Below, in pieces: positions 29,784 to 40,824 of a stretch of DNA of 64,000 nucleotides. How positions within the stretch are numbered: position 1 is the first letter of the stretch; each line of letters opens with the position of its first letter. Below the pieces are notes generated by a model, which did not search any database, was not told the DNA's origin, and saw only the letters and a list, made by a program, of their open reading frames with translations. The position numbers and the translations under genes were made by a program. The DNA lies in contig NZ_DRGY01000033.1 in assembly GCF_011049865.1 (NCBI RefSeq), positions 21,306 through 85,305 of the forward strand, written 5' to 3'. The DNA comes from Marinobacter antarcticus. GTDB taxonomy: Bacteria; Pseudomonadota; Gammaproteobacteria; Pseudomonadales; Oleiphilaceae.

Positions 29784-31649
29784 ATGGGCAACTCGCTTCG
29801 TATTGGGCCAGTGATGCTTTGGCTCATCATCAGTTTACCTCTGCAGGCTCAAGCGCGGGTTGCAGACAATCCGCTGCACCTTGACCCGGCCTGGCTCACC
29901 CTCATTCACTACCAGCCCGACCGATTTGGCGGTGGTTATACCAGTGAAGCCGATGATTCTGCGTTTTTTCTGAGCGCAGACGGCAAAACCTCTCCGAAAG
30001 CGGAATTGGAGGCAACCCTGAAGGCCATCCAGCAACCAGGAGATGGGAACGAACACGCACGATGCCGCTTTCCGGCAAGAGACACCTGGCTCCGCGAGCA
30101 TCTTGATCTGCCAGCAAAAAAAGCAGATTGCCCAGCTTACAAAGAATGGACAGAAACCCTGAACACGCAAAGCGTTACGCTGGTTTTTGCCGCCTCTTAC
30201 CTGAACAGCCCATCATCGATGTTCGGCCACACATTCCTGAGGCTGGACCCGCCGCAGAAAGATCAGCAAACCAACCTGCTGCTTGCCAGTACTATTTCAT
30301 ACGCCGCTGATGCCGCTGCCCATGACAGCGAATTACTGTTCGCCTACAGAGGCATTTTCGGCGGCTACCCGGGCATCACAACGGTGCAGCCTTATTACGA
30401 AAAAATCCGCCTCTACTCGGATATCGAACATCGGGATCTTTGGGAGTACACCCTGAATCTCGGCCAACAGGAAGTGGAGCTCATGCTGGCCCATGCGTGG
30501 GAAATTCGGGATATAAATTTCGACTACTATTTTTTCGATGAAAATTGCGCCTACCGACTGCTTGCGCTGATCGACATCGCCCGCCCCGGAACCAATCTAC
30601 TGGACGAGGTAACCACTCACGCCATTCCGTCTGACACCGTTCGCTGGGTAGTCGACAAAAATCTGGTAAAGAACGTGCACTATCGCGCATCGGCGGCCAG
30701 CGCCGTGGCCCATAGTCTGTCGGCGCTACCCCCATCCAGCCAGACGCTTGCCGCCGCCATAGCCGATGGTTACGTAAAACCCGACAGCGACGAGGTGCTC
30801 GCGCTTCCACCCGAAGAACGGGCTCATGTGCTCGATGCCACTTACGATTACGTGCGCTACCGAAGCGAAGCAGACAGTTGGCCAAGGGAGATTGCGGCGC
30901 CACTCTCATACAACCTGTTGCGGGCTCGCAGTAAGATTGATGGCATTGCACCACTTGAACAACCACCAGAGCCGACAGTTCGTGACGATCAAGGCCATGA
31001 TACGTTTAGGGTAAGCTTAGGCGTTGGGCAGCAGGCGCACCGGGAATTTACGCAATTGACGTTCCGGCCCGCCTACCATGACATTCTCGACCCGCCTGCC
31101 GGGTATCGCCGTGGCGCACAACTGCAGTTTCTTCGCCTGGATGCGCGCTATTACACCGACAACAACGAGCTGCAAATAGAACAGCTCACCGGCGTGGAAA
31201 TCCGCTCCCTGAGCCCAAGGAATGCATTCTTTTCACCGTTATCCTGGCAAGTTGGCTTTGGCGCCCGTCGCACCGATACCGGGGAAAAACGGGTTTTGGC
31301 CCCGTATCTGGAGGGCGGTGCAGGCGGTAGCTGGAGCCTTGGCCTACGAACTCAGGCCTTTGTCATTGCCACCGCAGATGCGGAAATCGACGATGACCTG
31401 CGCCGTGGTTACGACCTGGCGCCCGGGGCCGATATTGGAGTGCTGCACCAGAGCAACCGATTCAGTTTCGCGGGCGGAGTAAAAACCAAAGCCTGGATCG
31501 CCGGCAGTCAGTATCGGCAGGATGAGCTGTATACCAAAGCCAGTTGGCACATTGGCCGCGAGTTCAGCCTGTTCGCCGAATTCACCCGTGTAGATCACTA
31601 CGACAGGTACCAGAGCACATGGCAAGCAGGGCTGCACGCATATTTCTGA
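29784..31649 (+). CDS. DUF4105 (Lnb N-terminal-like) protein with predicted outer-membrane barrel
   Basis: 621 residues from ATG 29784, which opens a signal peptide (RIGPVMLWLIISLPLQAQA). Residues about 110-270 form the DUF4105 domain, with two family-conserved sites: SPSSMFGHTFLRLD (His) and FFDENCAYRLLALI (Cys). This order of His then Cys recalls circularly permuted NlpC/P60 peptidases, so a cysteine hydrolase activity is plausible but unproven. From about residue 400 the sequence alternates aromatic and polar residues (QLQFLRLDARYYTDNNELQI, SFAGGVKTKAWIAG, EFSLFAEFTRVDHYDRY) and ends in Phe, as outer-membrane barrels do. The 3' end overlaps the next gene. Confidence 0.75.
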   Translation: MGNSLRIGPVMLWLIISLPLQAQARVADNPLHLDPAWLTLIHYQPDRFGGGYTSEADDSAFFLSADGKTSPKAELEATLKAIQQPGDGNEHARCRFPARDTWLREHLDLPAKKADCPAYKEWTETLNTQSVTLVFAASYLNSPSSMFGHTFLRLDPPQKDQQTNLLLASTISYAADAAAHDSELLFAYRGIFGGYPGITTVQPYYEKIRLYSDIEHRDLWEYTLNLGQQEVELMLAHAWEIRDINFDYYFFDENCAYRLLALIDIARPGTNLLDEVTTHAIPSDTVRWVVDKNLVKNVHYRASAASAVAHSLSALPPSSQTLAAAIADGYVKPDSDEVLALPPEERAHVLDATYDYVRYRSEADSWPREIAAPLSYNLLRARSKIDGIAPLEQPPEPTVRDDQGHDTFRVSLGVGQQAHREFTQLTFRPAYHDILDPPAGYRRGAQLQFLRLDARYYTDNNELQIEQLTGVEIRSLSPRNAFFSPLSWQVGFGARRTDTGEKRVLAPYLEGGAGGSWSLGLRTQAFVIATADAEIDDDLRRGYDLAPGADIGVLHQSNRFSFAGGVKTKAWIAGSQYRQDELYTKASWHIGREFSLFAEFTRVDHYDRYQSTWQAGLHAYF

Positions 31650-32527
31650 GGATTTCGTGGCTCAGAGCTTCAGGAACGAAAGCTTCCAGGCTGAAAACGC
31701 CCTTACTGGCACTGGGCGTCTTTGCCGCTGCGCTCCTGCAAAGCGGTTGCAGCAGCCTGTTCTTCTTTCCCGACCAGACCACCTACATAACGCCCGATCG
31801 CCTCAATCTCGAATACGAGAACGTTTATCTGGACACAACTGATGGCGAAACCCTTCATGGCTGGTGGTTACCGGCTGAGGGCCAGTCCAACGGCACCGTT
31901 TATTTCCTCCACGGCAATGCCCAGAACATCAGCAGTCACCTGCTCAACGTCGCGTGGCTGCCTGCTGAAGGCTACAACGTGTTCACGATCGATTACCGGG
32001 GCTACGGAAAATCCACCGGCGCGCCGGATATAGAAGGCGCCCTGCACGATTCCGAAACCGGCCTGCGCTGGCTGGTCAGCCAGCCTGATGCTCTGAGCAC
32101 GCCCGTTTTCCTCCTTGGCCAAAGCCTTGGGGGCGCCCTAGGACTGAATCTCGCAAGCGAATGGGTTCAACGCAACGAAAAACCTGAACTCAGCGGTGTG
32201 ATCCTTGACGGTACTTTTTCCGGCTACCGCCGGATCGCGCGTGAAAAGCTCGGGAGCTTCTGGCTCACCTGGCCATTCCAGATCCCCCTGAGCTGGACCA
32301 TCCCGGACGAATACGAAGGTATCGACCAGATTGCGAACATCAGTCCCGTCCCCCTCATGCTCATCCACAGCGTCCGCGATGGCATCATTCCCTTCCACCA
32401 CGGCCAGGCACTTTATGAAGCCGCCGGCGAGCCAAAGGAATTTCTGCAAACGGATACACCCCATGCGGCAACATTCATCATTCCTGCTTACAAACACTCT
32501 GTGCTGGAGTTTCTAAGGCGGGAATAA
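31619..32527 (+). CDS. Alpha/beta-hydrolase, probable lipoprotein
   Basis: 302 residues. After a basic N-terminus, LLALGVFAAALLQSGCSS looks like a lipoprotein signal, though Gln at -3 of the lipobox is unusual. The hydrolase fold shows VYFLHGNAQNISSHL (oxyanion region), FTIDYRGYGKSTG, the nucleophile elbow LLGQSLGG, the acid in SVRDGIIPF and His in TPHAAT. It resembles the BEM46/YfhR group, whose substrates are unknown. ATG 31619 lies inside the preceding gene (31-bp overlap), implying coupling. Confidence 0.8.
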   Translation: MASRAARIFLRISWLRASGTKASRLKTPLLALGVFAAALLQSGCSSLFFFPDQTTYITPDRLNLEYENVYLDTTDGETLHGWWLPAEGQSNGTVYFLHGNAQNISSHLLNVAWLPAEGYNVFTIDYRGYGKSTGAPDIEGALHDSETGLRWLVSQPDALSTPVFLLGQSLGGALGLNLASEWVQRNEKPELSGVILDGTFSGYRRIAREKLGSFWLTWPFQIPLSWTIPDEYEGIDQIANISPVPLMLIHSVRDGIIPFHHGQALYEAAGEPKEFLQTDTPHAATFIIPAYKHSVLEFLRRE

Positions 32528-32529
32528 TA

Positions 32530-32565
32530 AAAAACCCGCCAATCCAGAGGAAAGGCGGGTCTTTA
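32530..32565. terminator. Bidirectional terminator between hydrolase gene and pnp
   Basis: ACCCGCC (32534-32540) pairs with GGCGGGT (32554-32560). A six-residue A run on the left gives a T tract for leftward (pnp) transcription; CTTT on the right gives a weaker rightward one. Confidence 0.8.
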
Positions 32566-32579
32566 GTAGCTGCTAGCGA

Positions 32580-34700
32580 TCAGTCAGAAAAATCAGTCGG
32601 CTGCTCGCCTTCTTTCACTTCCTTCATGGACAGCTTCACACGGCCACGATTGTCCACATCCAGAACCTTGACCAGAACTTCCTGACCTTCTTTCAACTCG
32701 TCAGTTACGTTCTCGATCCGGCGATCGGAGATCTGGGAAATGTGCACCAGACCATCCTTGCCAGGCAGGATGTTAACAAAAGCACCAAAATCCACAATCC
32801 GCTCAACGCGACCCTTGTAGATAGCACCCACTTCGATCTCGGCAGTGATTTCCTTAACACGGTTAACCGCCGCCTGGGCCGCTTCCATGTTGTCTGCGTA
32901 GATTTTTACGTTACCGTCATCATCCAGATCAATAGACGCACCGGTCTCGTCACAGATTGAGCGGATCATGGAACCGCCCTTACCGATAACGTCGCGGATC
33001 TTCTCAGGGTTGATCTTGATGGTGGTAATGCTCGGAGCACGCGGAGAAAGCTCAGTGCGCGACTCGGAGATAACCTTGTTCATCTCACCCAGAATGTGCT
33101 GACGGGCTCCGTGAGCCTGTTCCAACGCAAGTTCCATGATCTCGTCGGTAATGCCCTGGATTTTGATGTCCATCTGCAGAGCAGTAATGCCGTCTTTGGT
33201 ACCGGCAACCTTGAAATCCATGTCACCCAGATGGTCTTCGTCACCCAGAATGTCGGTCAGAATGGCAAACTTGTCGCCTTCCTTAACCAGACCCATGGCA
33301 ATACCGGCTACGGCCGCTTTCAGCGGAACACCCGCATCCATCAGCGCGAGGCTGGAACCACAAACCGACGCCATGGAGCTGGAGCCGTTGGATTCCGTGA
33401 TCTCGGAAACCGCACGAATGGCATACGGGAACTCATCCATGGTCGGCATAACCGCCATCACACCGCGCTTGGCCAAACGACCGTGACCCACTTCGCGACG
33501 GCCAGGGGTGCCAACACGGCCAGCTTCACCTACCGAATAAGGAGGGAAGTTGTAATGGAACAGGAACGGATCCTTACGCTCGCCTTCCAGCGCGTCGATT
33601 GTCTGCACGTCGCGGGAGGTGCCCAGCGTCGTCGTAACAATCGCCTGAGTCTCGCCACGGGTGAACAACGCAGAACCGTGAACGCTGGGCAGAATGCCCA
33701 CTTCAATTTCGATCGGACGAACGGTTTTGTTATCACGCCCGTCGATACGTGGCTTGCCATCAATCACTTGCTGGCGAACGACTGACTTCTCGATCTTGCC
33801 GAAGTTCTTTTTGACGTCGTCTGCAGAAGGCTGGCCTTCCTCTTCGCCCGCAAGCTTCTCAACTGCGGCCGTTTTGATTTCGCCAAGACGCGCATAGCGA
33901 GCCATCTTGTCGTGAATGCCATAGGCTTCTTCGATAGCACCGGCAAATTCGGACCTGATCGCACCCAGTAGTTCGGTGTTTTCAGCGTCTGGCTGCCAAT
34001 CCCAACGAGGCTTGCCGTTTTCAGCGGCAAATTCCTTGATTGCTGCAACCGCCGTCTGCATTTCCTGATGAGCGAACAGAACGCCGCCCAACATCTGATC
34101 TTCGCTCAGGCCCTTGGCTTCTGACTCAACCATCAGAACCGCGTCCTCAGTACCGGCAACGATCATGTCCAGCAGGGAGGTTTTCAGGTCTTCGAAGCTT
34201 GGGTTCAGGAAGTAGCCTTTCTCGTTGGTGTAACCAACACGGCTAGCGCCGATTGGACCCGCGAAAGGAATACCAGAAATCGCCAAGGCGGCCGAAGCGG
34301 CCAGCATAGCGGCGATATCCGGATCCTGGTTCTTGCTGGACGACATAACCGTGCAGATAACCTGCGTTTCGTTCATGTAGCCGTTCGGGAACAGCGGACG
34401 AATCGGACGGTCGATCAGACGGGATGTAAGTGTTTCTTTCTCTGAAGGACGACCTTCACGCTTGAAAAAACCACCCGGGATTTTGCCAACGGCATAGGTT
34501 TTTTCAAAGTAGTTAACGGTCAGCGGGAAGAACGGCTGGCCCGGCTTGGCTGTTTTGGCACCGACAACAGTACCCAGAACCGAAATATCACCCACGGTGA
34601 CCAGAACGGAACCTGTAGCCTGGCGAGCGATACGGCCCGTTTCCAGAGTGACGGTTTCGCCGCCCAATTCAAATGATTTTTTACGCGGTTGCAGATCCAC
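32580..34700 (-). CDS. pnp: Polyribonucleotide nucleotidyltransferase (PNPase)
   Basis: 706 residues (E. coli 711). Phosphorolytic 3'-5' exoribonuclease of the RNA degradosome. Two RNase PH domains ([38 protein letters not shown]; catalytic [19 protein letters not shown]), then KH ([15 protein letters not shown]) and S1 ([20 protein letters not shown]) domains. The start is GTG at 34700 with AGGAG about 6 nt upstream; no ATG fits. It follows rpsO after an intrinsic terminator and a 210-bp leader, the place where E. coli pnp is autoregulated through RNase III cleavage. Confidence 0.97.
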   Translation of the reverse strand: MDLQPRKKSFELGGETVTLETGRIARQATGSVLVTVGDISVLGTVVGAKTAKPGQPFFPLTVNYFEKTYAVGKIPGGFFKREGRPSEKETLTSRLIDRPIRPLFPNGYMNETQVICTVMSSSKNQDPDIAAMLAASAALAISGIPFAGPIGASRVGYTNEKGYFLNPSFEDLKTSLLDMIVAGTEDAVLMVESEAKGLSEDQMLGGVLFAHQEMQTAVAAIKEFAAENGKPRWDWQPDAENTELLGAIRSEFAGAIEEAYGIHDKMARYARLGEIKTAAVEKLAGEEEGQPSADDVKKNFGKIEKSVVRQQVIDGKPRIDGRDNKTVRPIEIEVGILPSVHGSALFTRGETQAIVTTTLGTSRDVQTIDALEGERKDPFLFHYNFPPYSVGEAGRVGTPGRREVGHGRLAKRGVMAVMPTMDEFPYAIRAVSEITESNGSSSMASVCGSSLALMDAGVPLKAAVAGIAMGLVKEGDKFAILTDILGDEDHLGDMDFKVAGTKDGITALQMDIKIQGITDEIMELALEQAHGARQHILGEMNKVISESRTELSPRAPSITTIKINPEKIRDVIGKGGSMIRSICDETGASIDLDDDGNVKIYADNMEAAQAAVNRVKEITAEIEVGAIYKGRVERIVDFGAFVNILPGKDGLVHISQISDRRIENVTDELKEGQEVLVKVLDVDNRGRVKLSMKEVKEGEQPTDFSD

Positions 34701-34911
34701 AACGAACTCCTGCGTTATCTGTTCAGAATGATGAAAGTGTGACCCTGAAAGTGCTCTGCCTGAAAGCTAACAGGCTGTTGCAAAACCCCGGCCAGGCCTT
34801 TGTCACGCATAAACTGCGTAACGCCCGGGCTTTCAACAACCTGCTATCAAATTTCGGCTTTCCAATACGACAGGAAACTCCGGATTCACTGAAATACATG
34901 ATGCGGTGATG
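34701..34911 (-). promoter_or_regulatory. pnp leader region with a candidate RNA hairpin
   Basis: No gene is present between the rpsO terminator and pnp. On the minus strand GTTACGCA-N5-TGCGTGAC (34822-34802) forms an 8-bp stem with one G-U pair. By analogy with the E. coli pnp leader it could be an RNase III/PNPase autoregulatory element, but no sequence homology was shown. The motif CTTTCAGG occurs twice nearby. Confidence 0.45.
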
Positions 34912-34949
34912 AAAAACACAACCGGCTGGCCCCCTTGGGAGCCCACCGG
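34912..34949 (-). terminator. Intrinsic terminator between rpsO and pnp
   Basis: On the minus strand CCGGTGGGCTCC pairs with GGGGCCAGCCGG across a short CAAG loop (one mismatch, two G-U pairs), followed by TTGTGTTTTT (T run at 34916-34912). In E. coli the equivalent terminator is partly read through. Confidence 0.75.
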
Positions 34950-35002
34950 CTGGTGGCTGCAACCGAAAAATACGGAGCAGCCGTCAGGTCGCAAGACCGG
35001 AC

Positions 35003-35272
35003 TTAGCGACGTAGTCCCAGGCGCTTGATCAGCTCCAGGTAACGATCGCCGTTCTTCCGGCGGAGGTAGTCCAGCAGTTTACGACGCTGGTTTACCATCC
35101 GGATCAGACCACGGCGGGAATGATGATCCTGCTTGTTGATCTTGAAGTGACCCTGCAGTTTGTTGATGTTGGCGCTCAGCAGTGCAACCTGCACTTCCGG
35201 GGAACCCGTATCACCATCAGCCTGCTGATAATCCTGAACGATCTGTGCTTTTTCATTGGCATCTAATGCCAT
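35003..35272 (-). CDS. rpsO: 30S ribosomal protein S15
   Basis: 89 residues, exactly the family length. Primary 16S rRNA-binding protein of the small subunit platform. Landmarks: [40 protein letters not shown] and [27 protein letters not shown] precedes the ATG. Positioned between truB and pnp as in most gammaproteobacteria; S15 often represses its own mRNA through leader structure. Confidence 0.98.
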   Translation of the reverse strand: MALDANEKAQIVQDYQQADGDTGSPEVQVALLSANINKLQGHFKINKQDHHSRRGLIRMVNQRRKLLDYLRRKNGDRYLELIKRLGLRR

Positions 35273-35336
35273 AAATCACCTCATGTTTGCGATGCTGTTA
35301 AATCCGGCCGAACCGCGCATCTCTACAGCCCGGCTA

Positions 35337-35366
35337 AGCAGCGGTAAACTAGTGTTTGCCGCTGCT
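35337..35366 (-). other. 13-bp hairpin over the truB stop codon
   Basis: On the minus strand AGCAGCGGCAAAC (35366-35354) pairs with GTTTACCGCTGCT (35349-35337), one G-U pair, with a 4-nt loop. The last five truB codons form one arm and the TAG stop starts in the loop. No T tract follows, so it is not an intrinsic terminator; an mRNA processing or stability element in the truB-rpsO gap is more likely. Confidence 0.7.
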
Positions 35367-36278
35367 ACTTACCAGACGACGAGGCACCAGTTCGGTTTCC
35401 TCGCCTTCCGGCAATGCTTCTGCCAACCCTACAAACCCTTCGTTGCCATAAATTCGCACGAAGCCCTCGTAGGCCCGGCCCGGTATTCTAACCGGTTGCC
35501 CGTTCAATATCGACACCAATGGCTGTCCTGACAAACGGTGCTCAGGAAACATGGAAAGCGCTGCATCCGGCGCAACAAGGAGGCTATCCAGGCTTTCGCC
35601 ACGCTCCCGCATTGCCTCAAGATCCGGCACTGCGTGCACGTTGGCAAGAGTGAAGCCGGCGGCCAGCGTGCGTCTCAGTTCGATCACATGAGCTCCGCAG
35701 CCCAGAACCTCGCCTATGTCTTCAACGAGTGAGCGGATGTACGTACCTTTGGTGCACTTTACGGCGATGTCTATTTCGTTTTCACGCACGTCAAGCAAGC
35801 GCAACTCGTAAATGGTGACAGGGCGCGCCGGGCGCTCCACTTCAATACCCTCACGGGCATATTCATAAAGCGGACGTCCATTGTGCTTGAGCGCGGAATA
35901 CATAGAGGGGATTTGCTGGATATTGCCCCGGAACTGCTCGAGCATTGGTTCAAGCACGTCTGGGGACAAGCCAGCCGGCACGGGTCTTTTTTCAACCACT
36001 TCGCCTTCGCTGTCACCGGTTTCTGTGCGCTCGCCGAGCCGCGCGGTTGCAATGTATGCTTTATCGCTGTCCAGCATCATCTGCGAAAACTTGGTCGCTT
36101 CACCAAAGCAAAGAGGAAGCACGCCGGTCGCCAGCGGATCCAGTGCACCGGTATGACCCGCCTTGGCTGCGCCGTAAAGACGTTTGACCTCCTGAAGGAT
36201 ACCGTTGGAGGTAATACCCAACGGCTTGTCGATCACCAGAATGCCATTAACATCACGGCCTTTGCGTCTGCGGCTCAA
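35349..36278 (-). CDS. truB: tRNA pseudouridine-55 synthase
   Basis: 309 residues (E. coli 314). Converts U55 of the T-arm in most tRNAs to pseudouridine. Motifs: [40 protein letters not shown] with the catalytic Asp, and [19 protein letters not shown]. The C-terminus carries a PUA domain ([14 protein letters not shown]). Its ATG overlaps the rbfA stop (ATGA). Confidence 0.96.
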   Translation of the reverse strand: MSRRRKGRDVNGILVIDKPLGITSNGILQEVKRLYGAAKAGHTGALDPLATGVLPLCFGEATKFSQMMLDSDKAYIATARLGERTETGDSEGEVVEKRPVPAGLSPDVLEPMLEQFRGNIQQIPSMYSALKHNGRPLYEYAREGIEVERPARPVTIYELRLLDVRENEIDIAVKCTKGTYIRSLVEDIGEVLGCGAHVIELRRTLAAGFTLANVHAVPDLEAMRERGESLDSLLVAPDAALSMFPEHRLSGQPLVSILNGQPVRIPGRAYEGFVRIYGNEGFVGLAEALPEGEETELVPRRLVSSSGKH

Positions 36279-36697
36279 ACGGTCGACTCCGGATCATTCG
36301 GGTTGTTATCGTTCTGCTCAACAGCTGTTTTATCACCAACCGCTTCACGGATAAGACTGTCCATTCTGCGACTGTAGCCCTGCAGCGCATCAAAGTGGAA
36401 CCGAAGCTGCGGTATGACCCGCAGCTTCATCGCTCTTCCCACTTGGCCGCGAAGAAACCCCGCAGCCCTGTTCAGTACCGAGATCGAGTCCTTGACCTCC
36501 GGAGACTCAGCCGTGAGCTCCTCCGTGGTCAGCAGCGAGACATAAATATCAGCGTAGCCAAGGTCTTTGCTGACCTTGACTGCATTGACCGTTACCATGC
36601 CTAACCGCGGATCCTTGACCTCGCGCTGAATCAGCTGGGCAAGCTCTCGCTGCATCTGATCGCCAATGCGATCAATACGACTGAACTCTCTAGGCAT
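36275..36697 (-). CDS. rbfA: Ribosome-binding factor A
   Basis: 140 residues. KH-like fold protein that aids late 16S rRNA 5'-end maturation and cold adaptation. Landmarks: [39 protein letters not shown] and [12 protein letters not shown]. Its ATG overlaps the infB stop by one base (TGATG) and its stop overlaps truB. Confidence 0.96.
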   Translation of the reverse strand: MPREFSRIDRIGDQMQRELAQLIQREVKDPRLGMVTVNAVKVSKDLGYADIYVSLLTTEELTAESPEVKDSISVLNRAAGFLRGQVGRAMKLRVIPQLRFHFDALQGYSRRMDSLIREAVGDKTAVEQNDNNPNDPESTV

Positions 36698-39258
36698 CAG
36701 GCCCCCGTAGATTCGAGTTTACGCTCGACTCTGACACGGTCGAAGACTTCGATCTGGTCACCGACCTTCACATCGTAGCCTTTCACACCGATACCGCATT
36801 CCATGCCGTTGCGAACTTCTGGCACGTCATCCTTGAAGCGGCGCAGGGATTCCAGCTCACCCTCAAAGATAACCACGTTATCACGCAGTACACGGATCGG
36901 CTTGTTCCGATAGACATTGCCCTCGATCACCATGCAGCCAGCAACCTGGCCAAACTTCGGTGAACGGAACACATCGCGAACGTCTGCAATACCGATGATG
37001 TCTTCGCGGAATTCCGGTGCCAACATGCCAGTCAGCGCAGCTTTCACATCGTCTAACAGGTTGTAGATGATGCTGTAATAGCGAAGATCCAGGCCTTCCT
37101 GCTCAACCAGACGTTTAGACGCAGTGTCAGCACGCACGTTGAAGCCGAAAATCACGGCGCTGGTTGCCATCGCAAGGCTTACGTCCGTCTCGGCAATACC
37201 ACCAACACCAGAAGACACAATCTTGACCTGAACTTCTTCGTTACCCAGATCCATCAGCGACTTGGTAATCGCCTCAAGGGAGCCGCGAACGTCTGTTTTA
37301 AGAACAACGTTAAGGGCTTTAACTTCATCCTTGCCCATGTTTTCAAACAGGTTCTCAAGCTTGGCAGCTTGCTGGCGCTGCAACCGCTGCTCGCGCTCAC
37401 GAACGTGACGGAACTCCGCCAGCTCTTTGGCTTTGCGCTCATCGGCGACTGCGAAAAACTCGTCGCCCGCATTCGGCGTGCCATTGAGGCCAAGGATCTC
37501 AACAGGAATAGACGGTCCCGCTTCTTTTACTTGTTTGCCAGCTTCGTCAGTCATTGCACGCACTTTGCCGAAGCAGGCGCCTGCAACAACCATATCGCCC
37601 TGGCGCAACGTACCATTCTGCACCAGCACTGTCGCAACGGGGCCACGACCACGTTCGAGGCTGGATTCAACCACAACGCCCTGAGCAGGCGCGTCCGGCG
37701 ATGCTTGCAGCTCAAGAATCTCAGCCTGCAGCAACACGGCTTCCAGCAGATTGTCGACGCCCTCACCTGAGTGAGCGGAGATCGGTACAAACTGAACGTC
37801 GCCACCCCAGTCTTCCGGGATAACGTCGATTGCCGCGAGCTCGTTCTTCACGCGGTCGGGGTCTGCCTGTTCTTTGTCCATCTTGGTGATGGCAACAACG
37901 ATCGGCACGCCCGCAGAGCGGGCATGCTGAACCGCTTCTTTGGTTTGCGGCATCACGCCATCGTCTGACGCAACCACAAGGATAACGATATCGGTGCACT
38001 GAGCGCCACGGGCGCGCATTGAGGTGAAAGCCGCGTGGCCCGGCGTATCCAGGAACGAGATCATGCCGTGGTCGGTTTCTACGTGGTATGCCCCAATGTG
38101 CTGAGTAATACCACCTGATTCGCCTGAGGCCACCTTGGTGCGCCGGATATGATCCAGCAGCGATGTTTTACCATGGTCAACATGCCCCATTACACTTACG
38201 ACCGGAGCACGTTTGGACTTGACCTGACCCTCAACGCTGAATTCGCTGAGCACACCTTCTTCGAAGGCATCGTCGCTGATCGGCTTGGCCTTATGGCCCA
38301 ACTCTTCAACCACCAGAGTTGATGTTGCCTGATCAAGCGGCTGATTGATGGTTGCCATCACGCCCATGCCCATCAACGTTTTGATGACATCACCGGATTT
38401 GACGGCCATCCGCTGGGCAAGATCGCCAACGGTAATAATTTCGGGAACTTCTACTTCTCTGACCATTGGTTTGGTCGGCCTCTCGAAGCCATGACGCTTC
38501 TCTTTGGGTTTCTTTTTCGCACGCAGTGGTTTGCGCAACGTGGTGTCATCGTCGTCGTCCGAAATCACCAGCGGTTCGTCTGCGGAGCGACCACGCGGGC
38601 CACGGTGGCCGGCCTGCTTCTTCTTGGGCTTGCCATCGTCCGTTTCGTCGCCACGTTCACGAACTTTTTCTTTCTTTTTCTTCGGCTTCCGATCCTTGCC
38701 TTCGCCATCTGCCGGTGGCGGAATCGGCATATCTTCCGGAACGGTAACAGGCTTCGGCTCTGGCGCTTTTTTCGGCTCAGCTTTCTCGGTAACCACCTTG
38801 TCTTCAGCAACGGGCTCTTCTGCCTTTGCTGCTTCAGCCGGCGCCTCAGCACCAACCTCAGGGGTCTGATCAACTGCGGCACTTACGACCGGTTCTGCCT
38901 GCGGTTGCTCTGCGCTCTGCTCTTCATGAATCACTTCCGGAGCATCGGCTTCCGACTCGGCCGTCGGCTCGTCGCGTTTTATGTAGGTGCGACGTTTACG
39001 CACCTCCACATTGACGCTTTTTGCCTTACCTGCCTTGAGCGTGGTCGTGGTTTTGCGCTTCAACGTAATCTTGCGCGGCTCAGCGTCTGCTTCACCGTGG
39101 GTTTTTCTCAAATAGGCCAGCAACTGCTGTTTCTCATCGCTGGATACAGCGTCGCTTTCCGAGCGGGCCTTCAAGCCTGCCTCCACGATCTGCTTCAGCA
39201 AACGATCCACGGGAGCGCCTACATCTTCGGCCAGTTGTTTTACCGTTACTTCAGCCAT
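36697..39258 (-). CDS. infB: Translation initiation factor IF-2
   Basis: 853 residues (E. coli 890). GTPase that places initiator tRNA on the 30S subunit. Order: IF2-N domain ([20 protein letters not shown]), a long charged Ala/Glu/Lys/Pro-rich linker with [13 protein letters not shown] stretches, a second IF2-N-like segment ([20 protein letters not shown]), G domain ([21 protein letters not shown]) and the C-terminal initiator-tRNA-binding domains. Located 17 bp after nusA. Internal start codons for a shorter IF2 isoform are possible but not identified. Confidence 0.97.
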   Translation of the reverse strand: MAEVTVKQLAEDVGAPVDRLLKQIVEAGLKARSESDAVSSDEKQQLLAYLRKTHGEADAEPRKITLKRKTTTTLKAGKAKSVNVEVRKRRTYIKRDEPTAESEADAPEVIHEEQSAEQPQAEPVVSAAVDQTPEVGAEAPAEAAKAEEPVAEDKVVTEKAEPKKAPEPKPVTVPEDMPIPPPADGEGKDRKPKKKKEKVRERGDETDDGKPKKKQAGHRGPRGRSADEPLVISDDDDDTTLRKPLRAKKKPKEKRHGFERPTKPMVREVEVPEIITVGDLAQRMAVKSGDVIKTLMGMGVMATINQPLDQATSTLVVEELGHKAKPISDDAFEEGVLSEFSVEGQVKSKRAPVVSVMGHVDHGKTSLLDHIRRTKVASGESGGITQHIGAYHVETDHGMISFLDTPGHAAFTSMRARGAQCTDIVILVVASDDGVMPQTKEAVQHARSAGVPIVVAITKMDKEQADPDRVKNELAAIDVIPEDWGGDVQFVPISAHSGEGVDNLLEAVLLQAEILELQASPDAPAQGVVVESSLERGRGPVATVLVQNGTLRQGDMVVAGACFGKVRAMTDEAGKQVKEAGPSIPVEILGLNGTPNAGDEFFAVADERKAKELAEFRHVREREQRLQRQQAAKLENLFENMGKDEVKALNVVLKTDVRGSLEAITKSLMDLGNEEVQVKIVSSGVGGIAETDVSLAMATSAVIFGFNVRADTASKRLVEQEGLDLRYYSIIYNLLDDVKAALTGMLAPEFREDIIGIADVRDVFRSPKFGQVAGCMVIEGNVYRNKPIRVLRDNVVIFEGELESLRRFKDDVPEVRNGMECGIGVKGYDVKVGDQIEVFDRVRVERKLESTGA

Positions 39259-39275
39259 ATTGGTCTCCTCCCGAA

Positions 39276-40769
39276 TTAAGCCTGGTCTTCAAACCAGGGG
39301 GCGCGTGCAGTCATAATCAGCTGACCTGCACGCTCTTCATCCATACCTTCGATATCGAGCAAGTCGTCTACCGACTGCTCCGCCAGATCTTCCATGGTCC
39401 GCACACCCATACCTGCGAGCTTGAACGCCAGGCTGCGATCCATTCCGTCCATACCCAGAAGATCTTCGGCCGGCTCGGCGCCGTCGAGGGCTTCTTCACT
39501 GGCCAGGGCCTGATTCAACAGAGCATCCTTGGCACGGCGACGTAATTCAGTGACGGTATCTTCATCAAAACCTTCAATTGCCAGCATCTCATCCATAGGT
39601 ACATAAGCGACTTCTTCGATGGACGTAAAGCCCTCATCAATCAGCACGCCGGCGAATTCTTCATCCACGTCGAGGTGAGCGGTAAAGTGCTCAACCAACG
39701 TATTATACTCCTGCTCCTGGCGCTCACCGGCTTCTTCTTCGGTCATCACGTTCAGGGTCCAGCCGGTAAGCTCGGTCGCCAGGCGCACGTTCTGCCCGTT
39801 ACGCCCAATAGCCTGCGCCAGATTATCCTCTGCAACAGCGACTTGCATTGTGTGGCCGTCTTCATCCATCACGATGGAGGCCACTTCTGCTGGCGCCATT
39901 GCGTTTATAACCAGTTGCGCGGGGTTGTCGTCCCACAACACTATGTCGACACGCTCGCCGCCCAGTTCATTGGATACAGCCTGAACCCGGGAGCCGCGCA
40001 TACCAACGCAGGCGCCAACCGGATCGATACGACGGTCATTAGTCTTCACCGCAATCTTTGCGCGGGAGCCGGGATCCCGGGCTGCGCCCCGAATCTCAAT
40101 CAGTTCTTCTGCAATTTCTGGCACTTCAATACGAAACAACTCAATCAGCATCTGTGATGAAGAGCGACTCAGAATCAGTTGAGGGCCACGGTGATCAGTG
40201 CGAATCTCCAGCAGCAAAGAGCGCACCCTGTCGCCCATGCGGAAGGTTTCACGGGGGATCAGGTTCTCTCTTGGCAGCAAGGCTTCGGCGTTCGCGCCCA
40301 GATCTACGATGACGTTATCGCGAGTCACCTTCTTCACAGTACCGGAAACCAATTCGCCTACGCGATCACGATAGCTGTCGACGATTTTGCTGCGTTCGGC
40401 TTCACGGACTTTCTGGAAAATGATTTGCTTCGCAGCCTGTGCGCCGATACGGCCGAACGCAACAGATTCTGCCTTCTCTTCGTAAGTATCGCCCGGCTTC
40501 AGCGCAGGATCAATTTCCTCGGCTTCCTGAAACGTCAGCTCGGTGCCCAGTGCTGGCACAGCATCGTTATCAACAATCAGCCAACGGCGGAAGGTTTCAT
40601 ACTCACCCGTGCGACGGTCGATCGATACGCGCACGTCTGACTCTTCATCGTCGTAACGTTTTTTGGCAGCGGTGGCCAGCGCCAACTCGATCGCTTCGAA
40701 AATGACTTCCTTCTCGACGCCTTTTTCGTTCGAGACGGCCTCAACGACCAGCAAGATCTCTTTACTCAT
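39276..40769 (-). CDS. nusA: Transcription termination/antitermination protein NusA
   Basis: 497 residues (E. coli 495). Binds RNA polymerase and nascent RNA, promoting pausing, hairpin folding and antitermination. N-terminal polymerase-binding domain, S1 ([20 protein letters not shown]), two KH domains ([38 protein letters not shown]) and two C-terminal acidic repeats around [18 protein letters not shown]. Follows rimP by about 55 bp. The operon leader has two terminators, where NusA could act on its own synthesis. Confidence 0.97.
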   Translation of the reverse strand: MSKEILLVVEAVSNEKGVEKEVIFEAIELALATAAKKRYDDEESDVRVSIDRRTGEYETFRRWLIVDNDAVPALGTELTFQEAEEIDPALKPGDTYEEKAESVAFGRIGAQAAKQIIFQKVREAERSKIVDSYRDRVGELVSGTVKKVTRDNVIVDLGANAEALLPRENLIPRETFRMGDRVRSLLLEIRTDHRGPQLILSRSSSQMLIELFRIEVPEIAEELIEIRGAARDPGSRAKIAVKTNDRRIDPVGACVGMRGSRVQAVSNELGGERVDIVLWDDNPAQLVINAMAPAEVASIVMDEDGHTMQVAVAEDNLAQAIGRNGQNVRLATELTGWTLNVMTEEEAGERQEQEYNTLVEHFTAHLDVDEEFAGVLIDEGFTSIEEVAYVPMDEMLAIEGFDEDTVTELRRRAKDALLNQALASEEALDGAEPAEDLLGMDGMDRSLAFKLAGMGVRTMEDLAEQSVDDLLDIEGMDEERAGQLIMTARAPWFEDQA

Positions 40770-40824
40770 TGGATTGCCCTGCTCTGGAAATAAAACTGTG
40801 CATCTACTGAGTTATTCAATTGGC

